Below, piece after piece: positions 10,411 to 22,622 of a stretch of 64,000 bases of DNA. The notes beneath the pieces were generated by a model that had not been told where the DNA came from, searched no databases, and worked only from the letters and a program-made list of their open reading frames with translations. Position numbers and translations under genes: made by a program. This stretch comes from Protea cynaroides (lineage: Eukaryota; Streptophyta; Magnoliopsida; Proteales; Proteaceae): assembly GCA_028583415.1 (NCBI GenBank), contig CM053276.1, forward strand, positions 59,935,510-59,999,509, read 5' to 3'. Positions within the stretch are counted from its first letter, which is position 1. The number at the start of each line of letters is the position of its first letter.

Positions 10411-10743
10411 CAAATCACAAACGATTGCTGTCAGGAACTAACGAGTCTCGAAAAAAGAGGTTTATAATTTATTGAGTATATATATATGTAGTCCTAGAAG
10501 GGCAAAAGGATATAATGGATGGAAAAGTATTCAAGAATAAAATTTCGTCTCTCTTCGGTAGTTTCTTCCTTCTGTCTCCTCTACCACTATTCTTCCTGCT
10601 AACTGTGGCTAACGCATGTTCTTAGAGTCATTGGGAATGTATTCAACTAATCACACCTCTGGAATCCCCTCTTTAAAGAGCTCTTGAATCTTGTTAGGAG
10701 TTCCATACTGTCTGTTTCCCCTTTACGGATTCCATCGACAACA

Positions 10744-12072
10744 GTAGTCGGTTGAACTAGAAATGTACAAATGGTCTTGGATGCCAAGAGGTTAGTTGGG
10801 ATTCTCTACTCTCCTCCTTGAGTTTTTATTTTTTACTTCTTACTGAAGATTGTATTAGTGGTGGCAAGGGGAGGGTTACATCTCAATTTATGCTCAAACC
10901 TTACTAGGGTAGGATCTTTCAACCAGCCCAATTCAAATTTAACACTTTAACCACAAGTAAGAATGATAGAATTTGACAAATAATTACTACACTTCAAATC
11001 TATTTAATAGAATGCTTCGAAACTTGAAAACAATGATTCTTAGGATATGAGAAACAATATTCCAAAAGATGAAGTTGATCCAACGGGCGGGTTCGAAACC
11101 AATCTTGCCCGTAGGTCTCAGACATGTATTTTAGCAGAACTAGAATCATAGAATTATAGAAAAACTCACTTATCTTGAGATCCAGCCATTAGAAAGGATT
11201 CAAATTTGGAGGGACATGTCTTTGGGATATACATGATAACATATCTAAATTTGAGAGTCATTTGACCACTACAGAAGAAACCAAAAGATCTCAAAAATTG
11301 ACTATCCTGTTGACTCCGCCCAAAGATAGATCAGATTGAGAAAACCTGGTTGTATCTTCTTTCCAGATGTGTTATAAGTCTCAGAAATAGCAGCAAAAAT
11401 ATCATAACAAGGTAGAGAAGAAGTATAACTCAATAACAAAAACAATCCTTAGAAAACATAAACAAAAATGTGTGGTTGAGTCTCACAACCTTGGGAGACT
11501 CAATCAGAATTTTGAACACAAAATTTCTGATTTCTATTAAGTCTACCTTCATTCTCCTCCTTTATTCATATTTATAGCATTAGAATGATTATAAACTATG
11601 GAAGGATTAATTCCATAAAAGAATATCATAAAATAAACAAAACTAAGGTTGTCTTTGGTATCATTTTTGTTTTTGATTTTTTTTATTTTTTCAAAAAGTA
11701 TTTTTGAAAACCATTTTTGCTAAAAAAATAAAAAGTTGTTTGGTAGCTATAATAAAAAATAGATTGCAGAATGAGAAATAGATTTGGTATGCCTATGTCC
11801 AAAAATAATTTTTATAAAAAGAAACCAACCACAACCCAAACAATTAACCACCAAAATCTCAATTTGGGAAGACCAATAGGTAGATCATAGATCATTAAAT
11901 CATTAATGAAATCAAAGTTCGGATGAAGCAATCTCAAATAATTAAAATAATTAGTTTGGTATAGATATGTTTAGAATAATTTTTTTTACAGTGTTGTTCT
12001 TCAACCTTACATCTCCTCTGACAAAAAAGAAATTCTATATTGTCCAAAACTGAGCAAAATTAATAGTTCTTG
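10744..12072. other. AT-rich flank between two elements, no gene found
   Basis: About 1.3 kb with no open frame of note and no recognised domain. It may be older degraded repeat or host intergenic DNA. The stretch 11647-11830 (GGTTGTCTTTGGTATC followed by long T and A runs) looks like part of an old MITE, but I could not find a matching opposite end. Confidence 0.5.
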
Positions 12073-14413
12073 TGTAAGACCCGCACACCACGAAACCGGT
12101 CTAACCTTACATTCTCGTGTTGTGATCGATCTTCCCATCATAATCGGCTCAAGTGAACTAATTGTATGAAGAAACCACAAGATGAGGTAAGCTACAAGTC
12201 AAATTTAGTTATTGTGGTTGACTGTTTAAGTTTGTATGGAAGCAACCAGTCAAAAACTAAAAACCAGTAAAGTTTGGGCCTATGGTGGCAGTTTTGAGGG
12301 CTACGGTCGCACTTATGGTCGACCGTAGGACCTATGGTCACATGTTTTGGTTGTATGGTCGACGGTTTATGCCACCGTATGATCGATCGTACGAACCCAG
12401 AACTGACTCCTTGTTTAGGAAACTTTCTTAATTCGAGGAGGACTCTTTCCAAATTAAAAGAGGACTCTATATAGAGGTTTTCCACTATATAAGGGACATT
12501 CCTTAGCCTCTCTCACTCTTTTAGAACCCAAATTGAAACTCTAAACCTAAGAGAGAAAGAGATAGAGGAAGAGAAGAAGGAGATTTAAAGAAGTAGGCTG
12601 AGATGAAGGTTTGCAGAGAAAAGTTCTATCTCTCTACAATAAGCTTAAGGTATAGACTTGACGCTGTAGGATAGATCAGATAGGATAGGCTCCGTTCCAT
12701 CAAGTTGATGTATTGAATCTAATGTAACGATTTCGGTTATGAATAGGTTAGGGATAATTGATAAAGATAAACTGTGATTAAAGACCATAGAATGATTTTA
12801 GTATGAATCCCATTGATGAGCCAAGAAGAGGAACTCATGTGAGAAGGAAAAATCAACCTGACTACGTATGGTCGCAGCTATGGTTGACCATAAGATGAGA
12901 AAAGTATCAACCACAGCCATTTGGGAAGAATTCAGGAAACATACGGTCACAAGTACGGTCGCATGTAATTCGACCATAGGGTATCGACCGTATGTCTTAT
13001 GGTGGCATATATTGCGACCATAGCATTGACCATAGGATAACAACAAGTATATTTTGAGACCAAACAAGGTTTTTGACTACTGTAACTTGATAAATTTGAA
13101 CCCTAACTTAAATACATTAATTGTTTAGGTTCCTAATAGATTCAAAGTGACTTCCAAAGCTTGAAGATGAACAAACATCAATCAAAGGTGAGGGAACAAA
13201 ACCTAAACTAATTGGCTAATAATTAGCTATTTTATTTTATTGAGTCCAATGCAATGATTGATTCTATGCTTGTATGTTTATAATATGCATCTCACATGTC
13301 ATCCAATATTACTGTTATTACTGCCCATGCATATTTATTTTTATCTATTTATAACATGATGATGATGATGCTAGGAATAGACATGTGATTGTATGTGTGT
13401 GGTTAGTGTGTTGGATGCGAGTGAAGCATCAGGTGGAGGACGTGACATTGTGGTTCATCCTGGTCACCAGACTCTAGCTTTATCTCTACTCAAGTCTTGC
13501 CCACTGACATCGTAGTATCGCCATTACCTTAGCAGAACTATTATGTTGTAGGGCATCAGGGGAGGTGATCTCGTACCCTGTAGTCTTCAACTTTGCTGGG
13601 GGGGCTTAGCTCTATCTCTATGGACGTATTGAGGGATGCTGGGGTAAGGCCTTGGATACACTAGATGAAATTTAGGATTGGTTAGTTGTGAGTCCAGTTT
13701 GCAAGCCCTCGCCAATAGGGGCTTACGTGTTGGTATGGGTAGGGCATCAGGGGAAGTGTTGATGGTTTGTGATCCAGACACTTTAGCTCTATCTCTATTC
13801 CATGGTGGGTGCATGTGGGATGACAATGGTGTTTGATCCATTGAGTGGATTCACATACTTGTGTATAGAGGTGCGGGGGTCATCAAACCTTTCTATAGCA
13901 CATTACAAACTTAAAAATCAGACCAAAGATATGAATTGAATGCATGCATATGTTTGTTGCATTGTTTTGTTTACTCACTGAGCTCAAGTTAGAGAGCTGA
14001 CCCTCGCACGCAAAATTCTTTTTAGTTTCTGATGTTGCAGGTACTACTATTGAAGTTTATATGAATGCGCTTACCTATGGACAAGTGACAGCTATGGACG
14101 AACAAGCTGTGGAGGACGAATATGGCTCGTCAAGCGAGTGTTTCAACTATGTTTACGCTTAGTGGTTAACTTTCATATTTTGATACTTGTAATATGTACC
14201 AATTATGTTTTGGTTACTTGGAGATAACTTGTTAAATATTTATTTATCATTGTTAGACCTCTGTTCATTATTAATAAGACTTCCGCTATTTACTTTATTT
14301 ACTCTGATTATTATTCTGGAATGTTGGCACAGCCTATACGAGATCCTAGTTGAACCATTGGTTCTTATGACGGTTCATCACACTACTGGTTAGTCCAGAA
14401 TTGGGGTGTGACA
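12073..14413 (+). repeat. 5' LTR of chromovirus C
   Basis: 2341 bp, starts TGTAAGACCCGCACACC and ends GGGGTGTGACA. Its length matches the LTR of A (2338 bp) and is close to that of B (2293 bp). It includes a TATA box at about 12486, a GTATAG donor-like site at 12650, GGTCG-type motif clusters (12300-12390 and 12865-13030), a (GAT)n run near 13362 and three copies of TAGCTYTATCTCTA (13474, 13616, 13783). Left flank TCTTG (12068-12072) would be the target-site duplication. Confidence 0.85.
12485..12497 (+). promoter_or_regulatory. LTR TATA box of chromovirus C
   Basis: CTATATAAGGGAC, about 413 bp into the LTR. The equivalent place in A (minus strand, near 16920-16910) reads CTATAAATAGG, while B has only CTACTTAAAGG near 58237. 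Transcripts would start about 30 bp downstream. Confidence 0.6.
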
Positions 14414-14416
14414 ACT

Positions 14417-14428
14417 TGGTATCAGAGC
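14417..14428 (+). other. Primer binding site (initiator tRNA-Met) of chromovirus C
   Basis: TGGTATCAGAGC is the complement of the plant initiator tRNA-Met 3' end. It starts three bases after the LTR end, as in chromovirus B. It primes minus-strand cDNA. Confidence 0.92.
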
Positions 14429-14943
14429 TCTCAGGCTTTGTCAATCAAACCCGAATACATTCACAATTGTGTCTATGAACTAAGTTAGGATAAACTTAAA
14501 AGCTTTAATACAAACACACTATAAGCACCCGTGTTGGTTAAGACAGAACTTAAATAAGACAATAATTTACATATAAGAGGTGGAACCATATGTATATATA
14601 GACAGGAGAAAAGGAAAATTTAAATGTATTTTGATAAACAAATAACATAGGGTATGGTCTATAAGTTGGATAGTTTTCTGAATATACAAAGAGTATAGTA
14701 CAGTAGCAAGAAGGGAGTATCTGTAAAGCAGAAAAACTAGAATATCGAGTGGATACCGACAAGATGTAAAACTCGAGGTATGATAGGGGAAGAAGGAAAG
14801 TGGCTAGTAATGCCTAAATCCCTGCAGGGGTAGAGGGAAAGATCTCGGGCCAGATCCAATAGAGATAGAAAAACAATGGCCATACACCAAAAATAAGAGT
14901 AACTATAAAAGGAGATAAAGCTATACTCCTGGGTGACGTGGAG
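14429..14943 (+). other. Leader fragment of chromovirus C
   Basis: Non-coding leader after the PBS. The first ~150 bases resemble 60191-60350 of chromovirus B. No antisense gene is recognisable before the break. The last five bases TGGAG (14939-14943) should be the target-site duplication of chromovirus A. Confidence 0.65.
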
Positions 14944-17281
14944 TGTCACATCCCAATTTCGTACTATTCAGAATGGTGTGATGAACCGCTAATAAATCAA
15001 CGGTTCAATCAGGATCTCGAATAGGCTGTGTCCGTTTGCTTAAACTATACACATCCACAACAAAAAAATTAGAATAAATACACGATAGCGGAAGTCTTTA
15101 ATATTAAATGAACTGAGAGTCTAGCTATGATAAAGTAAATAAAGTATCCAATTATCTCCCAAAAGGACTAAGACATAAATTAAAATAATTAAATTAATTA
15201 CATTGTCTGTATAACTTAAACCAAATCTAATAAAAAACACAGGAGTTGCACTCGCATGATGAATCATGCGACCCCATCATCAATTTTGCCTCCATTGCCG
15301 CCGCATGCCCGTATGTTGGAGCATTCATATGATTTTCCACTGTCGTACCTGCATCATCAACTAAAAATATTAGAATTCGAAAAGGGTGAGCACACATCAC
15401 GGCTCAGTGAGCAAACAAAACAATGCAACAAACATATGCATGAATTCAATTCATATCTTTGGTCTGGTTCATAAGTTTGCAATGTGCAATAGAAAGGATA
15501 GGTGGCCGCCGCACTTCTATACACGAATGTGTGGAACCGTCCAATGGATCAAACACCATTGCCGCCCCCACATGCACTCACCATGGAATAGAGATAGAGC
15601 TAAAGTGCTTAGGACCGCACCGCATCACACTTCCCCTGATGCTCTACCCATACCAATATGTAAGCCCCTGTTAGTGAGGACTTGCAAACTGGGCTCGCAA
15701 CTAATCAATCCTAATGTCAAACAGTGTATCCAAGGCCTCACCCCATCATCCCTCAATACGTCCATAGAGATAGAGCTAAGGCCCCCCCGGCAGAGTCAGA
15801 GACTACATGGTCCGAGACCACCTCCCCTCATGCCCTACGACGTAATAGTTCTGCTAAGGTAATGGTGATACGACGATGTTAGTGGAAAAGACTTGAGTGG
15901 AGATAGAGCTAGAGTCTGGTGACCAGGCTAAACCACAGTGTCACGTCCTCCCCCTGATGCTCCACTCCATCAAGTACACTAACCACACACATACATTCAC
16001 ATGCCTATTCCTAGCATCATCATCATCATCATGTTATAATAAACGAAATTAAATATGCATGAACAGTAATAACAGAAATAGTGGATGACATGTGATATGC
16101 ACATTACAATCATACAAGCATAGAATCATTCATAGTATTGGACTCAATAAATGAAAATAGTTTATTATTAGCCAATTAGTTTAGGTCTTGTTCCCTCACC
16201 TTTAGTTGAGCATAGATCCTTGTTCATGCTTTATGAATCACTTTTAAAATCACTAGAAAGACTTAACAAGTCGATAGATTTTAATTAGAATTAATTCCAA
16301 TAGATTTAGACTAACAGAAATCGTAGGGTCACAGGTAGGGTAGCACCTAGGGTAGCAGTTTCTACGACCCTAGGGTGTAGGGTCATAGGTGGGGTCGGAT
16401 ACCATTCGACCCTATGTGCGACCACACCCTCCCTAGGACTTCCCGAGGGCATGTGGTCGATCCTGTGGTCTTATAGGGTCGGACATCATTCGACCCTACG
16501 TGCGACCACACGTATTCTGAGTTAACCTTTCATTCTAAAGTCCATCCCTTCATGTTTGGATACTTTGGCTTACTTTCATGGTCCATTCTATGATTGTTCT
16601 ATGGCTTAAAACTATAAGTTATACACTATCCATAGTCCATAATGATTTCCTCCATAGAATCTCTTGGAACTTGTCCATGGATGGATGATTTGGGTTTCTC
16701 CTAATCCTATATTCTTCATAACCATTCTAGACTCTCCTATTCAGGTAAGGAATTAGGTTCATACTTTAATTCAGAGGTTTCTCTGAACTTCCTCCTCTTC
16801 TTTAGTCTTCTTCTTCAAGTTTCCTTCTCTTCTTCTCTTCCTTCTCTTTCTCTTTCTCTCACTCTCAATTAGGGTTCTAAAGGAGTGAAAGAGGCTAAGG
16901 GACGTCCTATTTATAGAGGAAAATCCTCCATAATAAGTCCCAATGAGTTTAGGAAAGATCCCCTTTTGAATTAGGAAAGTTTTCTAATTTCTGGTTTCTG
17001 TCTGTCATCGTAGGGTCAGACGTAGGGTTGCAGAATCCGTCGACCCTACACCTTCCTACTCATGCGACCCTACGACTAGAAAGTCATGGGTTGGACTTCT
17101 GTTGAGGTGGGGTCGACCCTACCTATTTAGGCATGTGACCCTACCCTCTTATTTGCTATTTTGGGTTAGACTTCATACCTGGTCTTGTGATTTCTTCACG
17201 TACTTGGTCCACTTGACTCGACCATGATAGGTAGACATAGTACAAGGTGGTAAGACTGGTTAGTTCGATACAGGTCTTACA
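14944..17281 (-). repeat. 3' LTR of chromovirus A
   Basis: 2338 bp. On the minus strand it starts TGTAAGACCTG (17281) and ends at TGTGACA (14944). It has a TATA-like CTATAAATAGG, a GTATGA donor-like site at 16764, two GGGTCG-motif clusters (17010-17150 and 16325-16510), an (ATC)n run at 16014-16030 and three AGAGATAGAGCTA motifs. It lies directly after the integrase stop, only 30 bp away. Confidence 0.85.
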
Positions 17282-17311
17282 ACTCCCCCCCTCTTATTAA
17301 AAATTTTGTCC

Positions 17312-18640
17312 TCAAAATTTGTACATACCTTTCGAGTCTAAAAGGTGAGGATATTGCTTTCGCATAACATTCTCTTCTTCCCATGTGATCTCTTCAATAT
17401 CTCGGCTCCTCCAGGTGACCTTAACATAGTATATGTCACAGTTGTGTAGATGTTGAACCTTTCGACTAGTGATTTCAGTTGGTGCTACTTCGAATGTCAA
17501 ATCATCAGTTAGATCTGGTGGATCTGCTGTCAAAACGTGCATTGGATCTCTGACGTACTTTTTTAATAATGAGATATGAAATACATCAAGTACACTTGAC
17601 ATAGATGGTGGTAGTGCTCACTGATAAGCCACTTTTCCACGTTTAGCTAGAATCTCATATGACCCGACATATCTCGGACTTAGCTTCCCTTTCTGTCCGA
17701 ATCATTTTAAACCCCCCATAGGTGATACTTTCAAGAATACCTTATCACCTACGATGAATTCAAGGTCTCAGCGTCGAGTATCTGCATACTGTTTCTGACG
17801 ACTCTGAGCCGTTCCAACTCTTTCTTTGATAATGTCGACTACTCGACAAGTCTCTTCAATAAATTCTGGTCCAACGATGCTATGTTCTCCAACTTTATTC
17901 CAAAACAGAGGAGTTCGATACTTTCTACCATACAGTGCCTCATAGGGTGACATCTATATAGTAGCCTGATAGCTGTTGTTATAAGCGAACTCGATCAATG
18001 GTAGTTTCTCATCCCATGATCCTTTAAAATCAATTACACAGGCTCGAAGCATGTCTTTTAAAATCTGAATGGTATGCTCCGACTGTCCGTCTGTCTAAGG
18101 ATGAAATGCAGTACTGAACTTCAACGTTGTACCCATAGCCTTTTGCAATCCTTTCTAAAACTTTGAAGTATAGCGTGGGTCTCTATCGGACACAATGCTT
18201 TCAGGTACACCATGTAATTTGACAATGTTATCCACATATAGCTTGGCTAACCTCTCCAGGGTATACTATGGTCGTATAGCTATAAAACGAGCTGTCTTAG
18301 TTAGACGATCTACAATCACCCAGACTTCGTCAACTACTCGAGGAGTCAATGGTAACCCGGTGACGAAGTCCATAGTGATGCAGTCCCATTTCCATGCTGG
18401 TTCTGGTAGCGGCTGCAATAATCCTGCAGGTCTTTGCCGTTCAGCCTTTACCCTCTGACAATTTAGGCATTGAGACATGAATTTAGCTACATCTGCTTTC
18501 ATTCCTCTCCACCAATATAATTTCTTCAAATCATGATACATCTTTGTACTTCCAGGATGTACCGAATAGGCGGTGGTGTGAGCTTCCTTCATTGGTCAGT
18601 GTTTAATGTCCAAATTTTCTATTTCAGGAACACATACTCA
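17312..18640 (-). pseudogene. pol: Integrase with C-terminal chromodomain, chromovirus A
   Basis: The HHCC zinc domain is at 18590-18470 (AHTTAYSVHPGSTKMYHDLK ... CLNCQRVKAE). Core residues: CITMDFVTGLP (first Asp), VSDRDPRYTS (second Asp) and TDGQSEHT (Glu). The middle block includes SPYEALYGRKYRTPL. The last ~75 residues (LLKKYVRDPMHVL ... VTWRSRDIEEITWEEEN ... YPHLLDS) match the Tekay/Del chromodomain, which tethers integrase to modified histones and steers insertion into heterochromatin. Inactive: I count about seven stops. Several are single-transition changes of conserved codons (FHP-stop-TDGQSE from CAG; ATI-stop-MSPYEA from CAG; GLK-stop-FGQKGKL from CGA). Confidence 0.88.
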
Positions 18641-20215
18641 TCTTTTGTACTTTAGTACCTTTTCATCGTCCAAGGCAAACTCAGGAGTCATCCTACCTTT
18701 TTCGATGTATTCTTGTACCGTTCTCAGATAAGGGTCTGATTTAATAGCTGCTTTCACTTCATCAATTATATCAGGTACAATCTTCAATGTTGCGAATATA
18801 TTTGAAAATTGATGAATAAACCCTTGGTTGGTTGATTCACCCGGTGCATCTATCACGAACTGCTCATTACCGTAATTGAACACTTTTCTTATAGTACACA
18901 TTGCTGCAGTCGTGTTAATCTCTCCTTGAGATTTTATCATTGCTTTTCTGCTTAGCTCATCAGCAACTACATTAGCCTTTCCTGGATGATACTGGATATC
19001 GCAATCATAGTCCTTCAATAATTCCAGCCATCTTCTTTGTCTCATGTTCAACTCCTTCTGATTAAAAAGATAAGTGAGACTCTTATGATCTGATTTAATC
19101 TGAAATTTCTCTCCATACAAATAATGTCTCCATATCTTGACAGCATGTACTACTGCCGCTAATTCCAAGTCCTGAGTCGGATAGTTCTTCTCATGTGTCT
19201 TCAGTTGTCTTGAGGCATACGCAATTACTTGTTCTCCTTGCATAAGTACACAACCTAAACCTAACCCAGACGCATCAGTGTACAAGATAAATGGCTGTCC
19301 TGGAATAGGAATAGTCAAGATCAAAGCAGATATCAATCTAGCCTTCAATGTTTGAAAACTTTTCTCACATTTATCAGTCCAAACAAACTTTTTTCCTTTC
19401 TTAGTCAAGCTGGTGAGAGGTACGATAACTCTGGAATAGTCTTCTACGAATCGTCGATAATACCCAGCTAAACCTAGGAAACTTCTAATTTCTGCAACGC
19501 TCTTCGGTGCTTCCCACTTCACAATGGCTTCAATCTTGCTGGGATCCACTTTAATTCCTTCAGCGGATACAACATGGCCTAAGAAAGCGACCTCATTTAA
19601 CCAAAACTCACACTTTGTAAATTTGGCGTAAAGCTTCTCTTTCCTTAATCGCTGTAGAGCGGCTCTTAAATTCATGACATCAGTTTCCTTGTCCTTGGAG
19701 TAGACCAATATATCATCAATAAACACAATGACTGACGTATCCAACATATCATGGAATACTCGATTCATGAGTTACATAAAAGTTACGGGTGGATTAGTCA
19801 ATCCGAAAGACATGACTAAAAATTCATAATGTCTATATCTTGTTCTAGATGCTGTCTTTGGAATATCACCGTCCTTAATCTTCAACTGATGGTATACTGA
19901 CTGAAGATCGATCTTGGAGAACACCTTGGCACCTTGCAACTGATCAAACAAGTCATCGATCCGAGGCATGGGTACCGAATCTTGATTGTCAACTTATTCA
20001 ATTCCCGGTAGTCTATACACAGTCGAACGCTACCGTCTTTCTTCTTTACAAACAATACTGACGCTCCCCATGGTGATATGCTAGGTCTGATGTAATCCTT
20101 GTCCAGTAATTCCTGTAACTGTACTTTTAATTCCTTCAATTCAGTAGGAGCCATTCGATAGGGTGCTTTAGATATTAGTGCAGCTCCGGGTATCAGATCT
20201 ATAACGAACTCTGTC
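18638..20215 (-). pseudogene. pol: Reverse transcriptase and RNase H, chromovirus A
   Basis: RT begins near YRMAPTELKELKVQLQ, with FVKKKDGSVRLCIDYRELN at about 20050-19990. A one-base slip near 19970 moves the frame to MPRIDDLFDQLQGAKVFSK. A TAA at about 19769-19771 precedes LMNRVFHDMLD and the catalytic FIDDILVYS (about 19700). RNase H follows with FILYTDASGLGLGCVLMQ (first Asp), QDLELAAVVHA (Glu), FQIKSDHKSLTYLFNQ (Asp) and ANVVADELSR (Asp). The RNase H part is intact over 18638-19768. There is no second RNase H, which separates chromoviruses from the Tat elements in the same window. Confidence 0.9.
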
Positions 20216-20790
20216 GCTTGGTCGGGTGGTAGTCCTGGTAGTTCTTCAGGAAATACATCTGGAAAGTCATGCACAACATCAATATTCTCCATTCGTGGTG
20301 TTTCCTTGGTGAGGTCGACTACTGATACTAGATACCCAACTCCTCCTTTCTCGAGGCATTTCCTAGCCTTTAATGCAGAGAGGATGAGTTTTCGTTTACG
20401 GGTAAGTTTGGTTCCCACAAAACTAAACTCTGCTCCTTCCTTGTCTTTACATGTCAGCTTCTTTTCTGCACATAATAGGTTTGCAAAATACCGAGCTAAC
20501 CAGTCCATTCCCAAGATGACGTCAAAGTCTGCCATCTCTAGTTGAATCAAGGTTGCGTCCAAAGTCTTCTCGTCAATAAGAACTGGACATGGTCCATAAC
20601 CTTTTTCTAATTCCACTTCTAATCCCATTGGCGATCGTACAAGCAGTTTGTAGTCTAAAAGATTTCAGGGGTAGATTCAACTTCTTTCCAAATGACACAG
20701 ATATAAAAGAATGAGTAACTCCAGAATCAAAGAGTACTCTAGCGGGTATGCCATTAATAGGTACGATACCTGTGATTTGTTTTAGTTTTA
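20216..20790 (-). pseudogene. pol: Aspartic protease, chromovirus A
   Basis: Retropepsin region between the Gag zinc knuckle and RT. The active site reads ARVLFDSGVTHSFIS (D-S-G, about 20740-20700) and the later loop reads DFDVILGMDWLARY (about 20540-20500). A frame slip or stop lies between them near 20640. It ends with FPDVFPEELPGLPPD, the usual link to RT. Confidence 0.83.
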
Positions 20791-20829
20791 GTCTACATGC
20801 TCACACATTGTAACACAAAATGAAAGGTT

Positions 20830-22104
20830 CAGGTCATACCTGTGACCACATCAGGCGATGCGGCCGCATCCTCAGATGTAACAGCATAGACCTTTCCTTG
20901 CTGTAGCTGCTTTCTAGGCTTAGGACACCCCCTTGAATAATGTCCTACTTGGTTGCAGTTAAAGCATTTTACTCCTTCATTGTTTTCTTTTGTTGCGGTT
21001 GAGTTGCTGGAGTAGTCTTGGCTGTAGCATTGAAGCCTTGAGTACGGAAGGGTTTAAATGTCCTTGTATTCCCTCCGTTATAAGAATTCCCATTTGGCCT
21101 CTTGATACCTCTATTCTGAGCAAAATAGCTTTCTTTCTGGCTCGACTCTATTACTCAAGCAATCTGTACTGTTTCATTGTAAACTTTCTTCTCCAGTCCC
21201 AGAACATGCTCACGAATGCTTTCCCTAAGTCCCATGATGAACCTTCTGGTCTTTGTATTTTCCTCTTGCATGCAAGCGGGTGCAAAGAAAAACAGCTCCT
21301 CATAACACTGTTGGTATGCATCCATAGTCATCTGGCCCTGATATAGACTCAGGAACTCTCTCTCCATAGAATCTTTGAAAATTCTGGGGAAGTACTTCTC
21401 AAAGAATGCCTCTTTATATATAACCCAGGTCAATTGGGCGTGCTTTGTTAACAGATAAGTCCATGTGGACTTCCACCAGTGGTGTGCATCGCCTTTCAGC
21501 ATGAAGGTTGCACACATCACTTTCTCCTCCTCATTTACTATCATCATCATAAAATTTCTTTCCATTTCATCAATCCAGTATGCTGGCCACAAAGGATCTA
21601 TTGGCTTACCATTATATTCTTTGGGCTTCATCTTCAGAAAACTCTCGATCAGTCGGGAGTTGTCCAGCTAATACGGAGCATAGGCCCCATACATAGGTGG
21701 TTGGTACTGGTAACTGCCTTGAGCTACCTCGGGATTATGCACTGGAGCCTGCATAACTGGCATTTGGGGTGCATGGGGTACCGTGTTGCTTCCCCCCGAT
21801 ACTGTGCTAGCCTACCTGTTGGCATAGGTGTCGTATGGGCAGCTAGAAAAGCCATTCCTATAGCAGCTTGCATATTGGCTTGCACCTGCTGTATTTGCTG
21901 CAGCTGTTGTGCCAAGTTCATTACCGCTGTAGCCAGATCTGTAGGTGGGGCTGGTAAGTTTGTAGGATTTGCCTAGCCACTAGCCACTGGCGGTGCCATA
22001 TTCAGATTCTCTTGTACCTCAGGATTTACATGGCTGTCTTCCTCCACAGGTGGTGGTGGTGGAATTGGGTTACGACCTCATCTGGTCACTCTACGCCCAG
22101 CCAT
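20830..22104 (-). pseudogene. gag: gag of chromovirus A
   Basis: Start ATG at 22104 (MAGRRVTR), matching MSGRRVTR of chromovirus B. Then come MNLAQQLQQIQQVQANMQ (about 21920), a proline-rich stretch, and the capsid core at 21631-21155 (DPLWPAYWIDEMERNF ... LKGDAHHWWKSTW ... EAFFEKYFP). The zinc knuckle near 20975-20920 reads CFNCNQVGHYSRGC, an intact CCHC. It is broken by several stops and frame changes (near 21960-21990, 21920-21730, 21660 and 21155). A likely 3' splice site (CTGTTTTTCAG) lies 24 bases before the ATG. Confidence 0.87.
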
Positions 22105-22128
22105 TTCCTATCCTGGTGGTGGTAGTGT

Positions 22129-22139
22129 CTGAAAAACAG
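22129..22139 (-). promoter_or_regulatory. Candidate 3' splice site before gag of chromovirus A
   Basis: On the minus strand CTGTTTTTCAG ends at 22129, 24 bases before the gag ATG. Chromovirus B has TGATTTTCAG at the same distance. It could receive a splice from the LTR and remove the divergent gene from the gag message. Confidence 0.4.
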
Positions 22140-22239
22140 TCATAGAACATGTGAGGCAATCATTATAAGTTGTTCCCAAGTCAAAATCCAACTAATCAAT
22201 ATAAATTTCCAATTTTTCAAGTCATTCTGACAAAATACT

Positions 22240-22465
22240 GTTTTTTCCATCGTAGGGTTGATGGTAGGGTCGGTCCTTATGCGACCCTAGGGTATGCGAC
22301 CCTAAAAACACTGTCAGCTCACCAAGAGCCTAGGGTCGATGGTAGGGTCAGTATATGTCCGACCCTAGGTCCGACCCATGGTTCTCTGTCAGATCACCGA
22401 GAGCCTAGGGTCGATTGTAGGGTCTGTCGTAGGGTCGCACATTTTGGTTGAATTCTGCGACCCTA
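22240..22465. repeat. GGGTCG/CGACCC motif cluster between gag and the divergent gene, chromovirus A
   Basis: At least a dozen copies of TAGGGTC or CGACCCTA in both orientations, interspersed with AGAGCCTAGGGTCGA units (two near 22325 and 22400). The same TAGGGTC variant fills the two LTR clusters of A. Chromovirus B has a cluster in the equivalent place with the GAGGGTC variant. Confidence 0.85.
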
Positions 22466-22622
22466 CGATCCAAAATTAGGTTTTTAAGCCCGGTTTTGGA
22501 TTCATTTCCCATTCTTTCTCCTTTCTTCCAACTCAACTCGCTTCCCCTGAGTTGCTACAGTATCGACCCGTAGGGTTTGGTGATTATTTCTTCCGTTCAC
22601 GACTCCCGCTTCGTCTCTTCAG

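Larger units (their letters stand above)
1..10743 (+). mobile_element. Retand/Tat-type Ty3-gypsy LTR retrotransposon, 5' end outside window
   Basis: Domains follow the Ty3/gypsy order gag, protease, RT, RNase H, second (archaeal-type) RNase H, integrase. They are followed by a tandem-repeat block, an antisense gene and the 3' LTR. The second RNase H is diagnostic of the Tat lineage, and an antisense gene downstream of integrase is known from Retand-like members. The 5' LTR, PBS and start of gag lie left of the window. Every pol domain has a stop or frameshift, including a stop at the integrase catalytic glutamate codon (4777-4779), so this copy is dead. The clade call is by domain order and motif, not by a tree. 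Confidence 0.85.
9884..10743 (+). repeat. 3' LTR of the Retand-type element
   Basis: About 860 bp, starting TGTTGGGGGAAAATATCC and ending TCCATCGACAACA, so the ends form TGTTG...CAACA. It contains a TATA box (10403), tandem motifs upstream of it and an AATAAA signal near 10540. The right target-site duplication would be GTAGT (10744-10748); its left partner is outside the window. The left border is well supported by the polypurine tract, the right border by the terminal inverted repeat only. Confidence 0.75.
12073..14943 (+). mobile_element. Chromovirus C (Tekay/Del-like), 5' LTR, PBS and leader; cut by chromovirus A
   Basis: LTR at 12073-14413, a perfect 12-nt initiator tRNA-Met binding site at 14417-14428, then about 515 bases of leader partly similar to that of chromovirus B (for example the shared CACACTATAAGCACC). 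The sequence then stops at the end of chromovirus A, which lies in opposite orientation. The rest of C must be on the far side of A, outside this window. Confidence 0.8.

Noticed and set aside
11647..11830. Possible MITE in the flank
   Set aside because: No matching inverted end or duplication could be found by eye.
17312..17602. Separate small chromodomain protein
   Set aside because: It is the C-terminal end of integrase, cut off only by an upstream stop codon.
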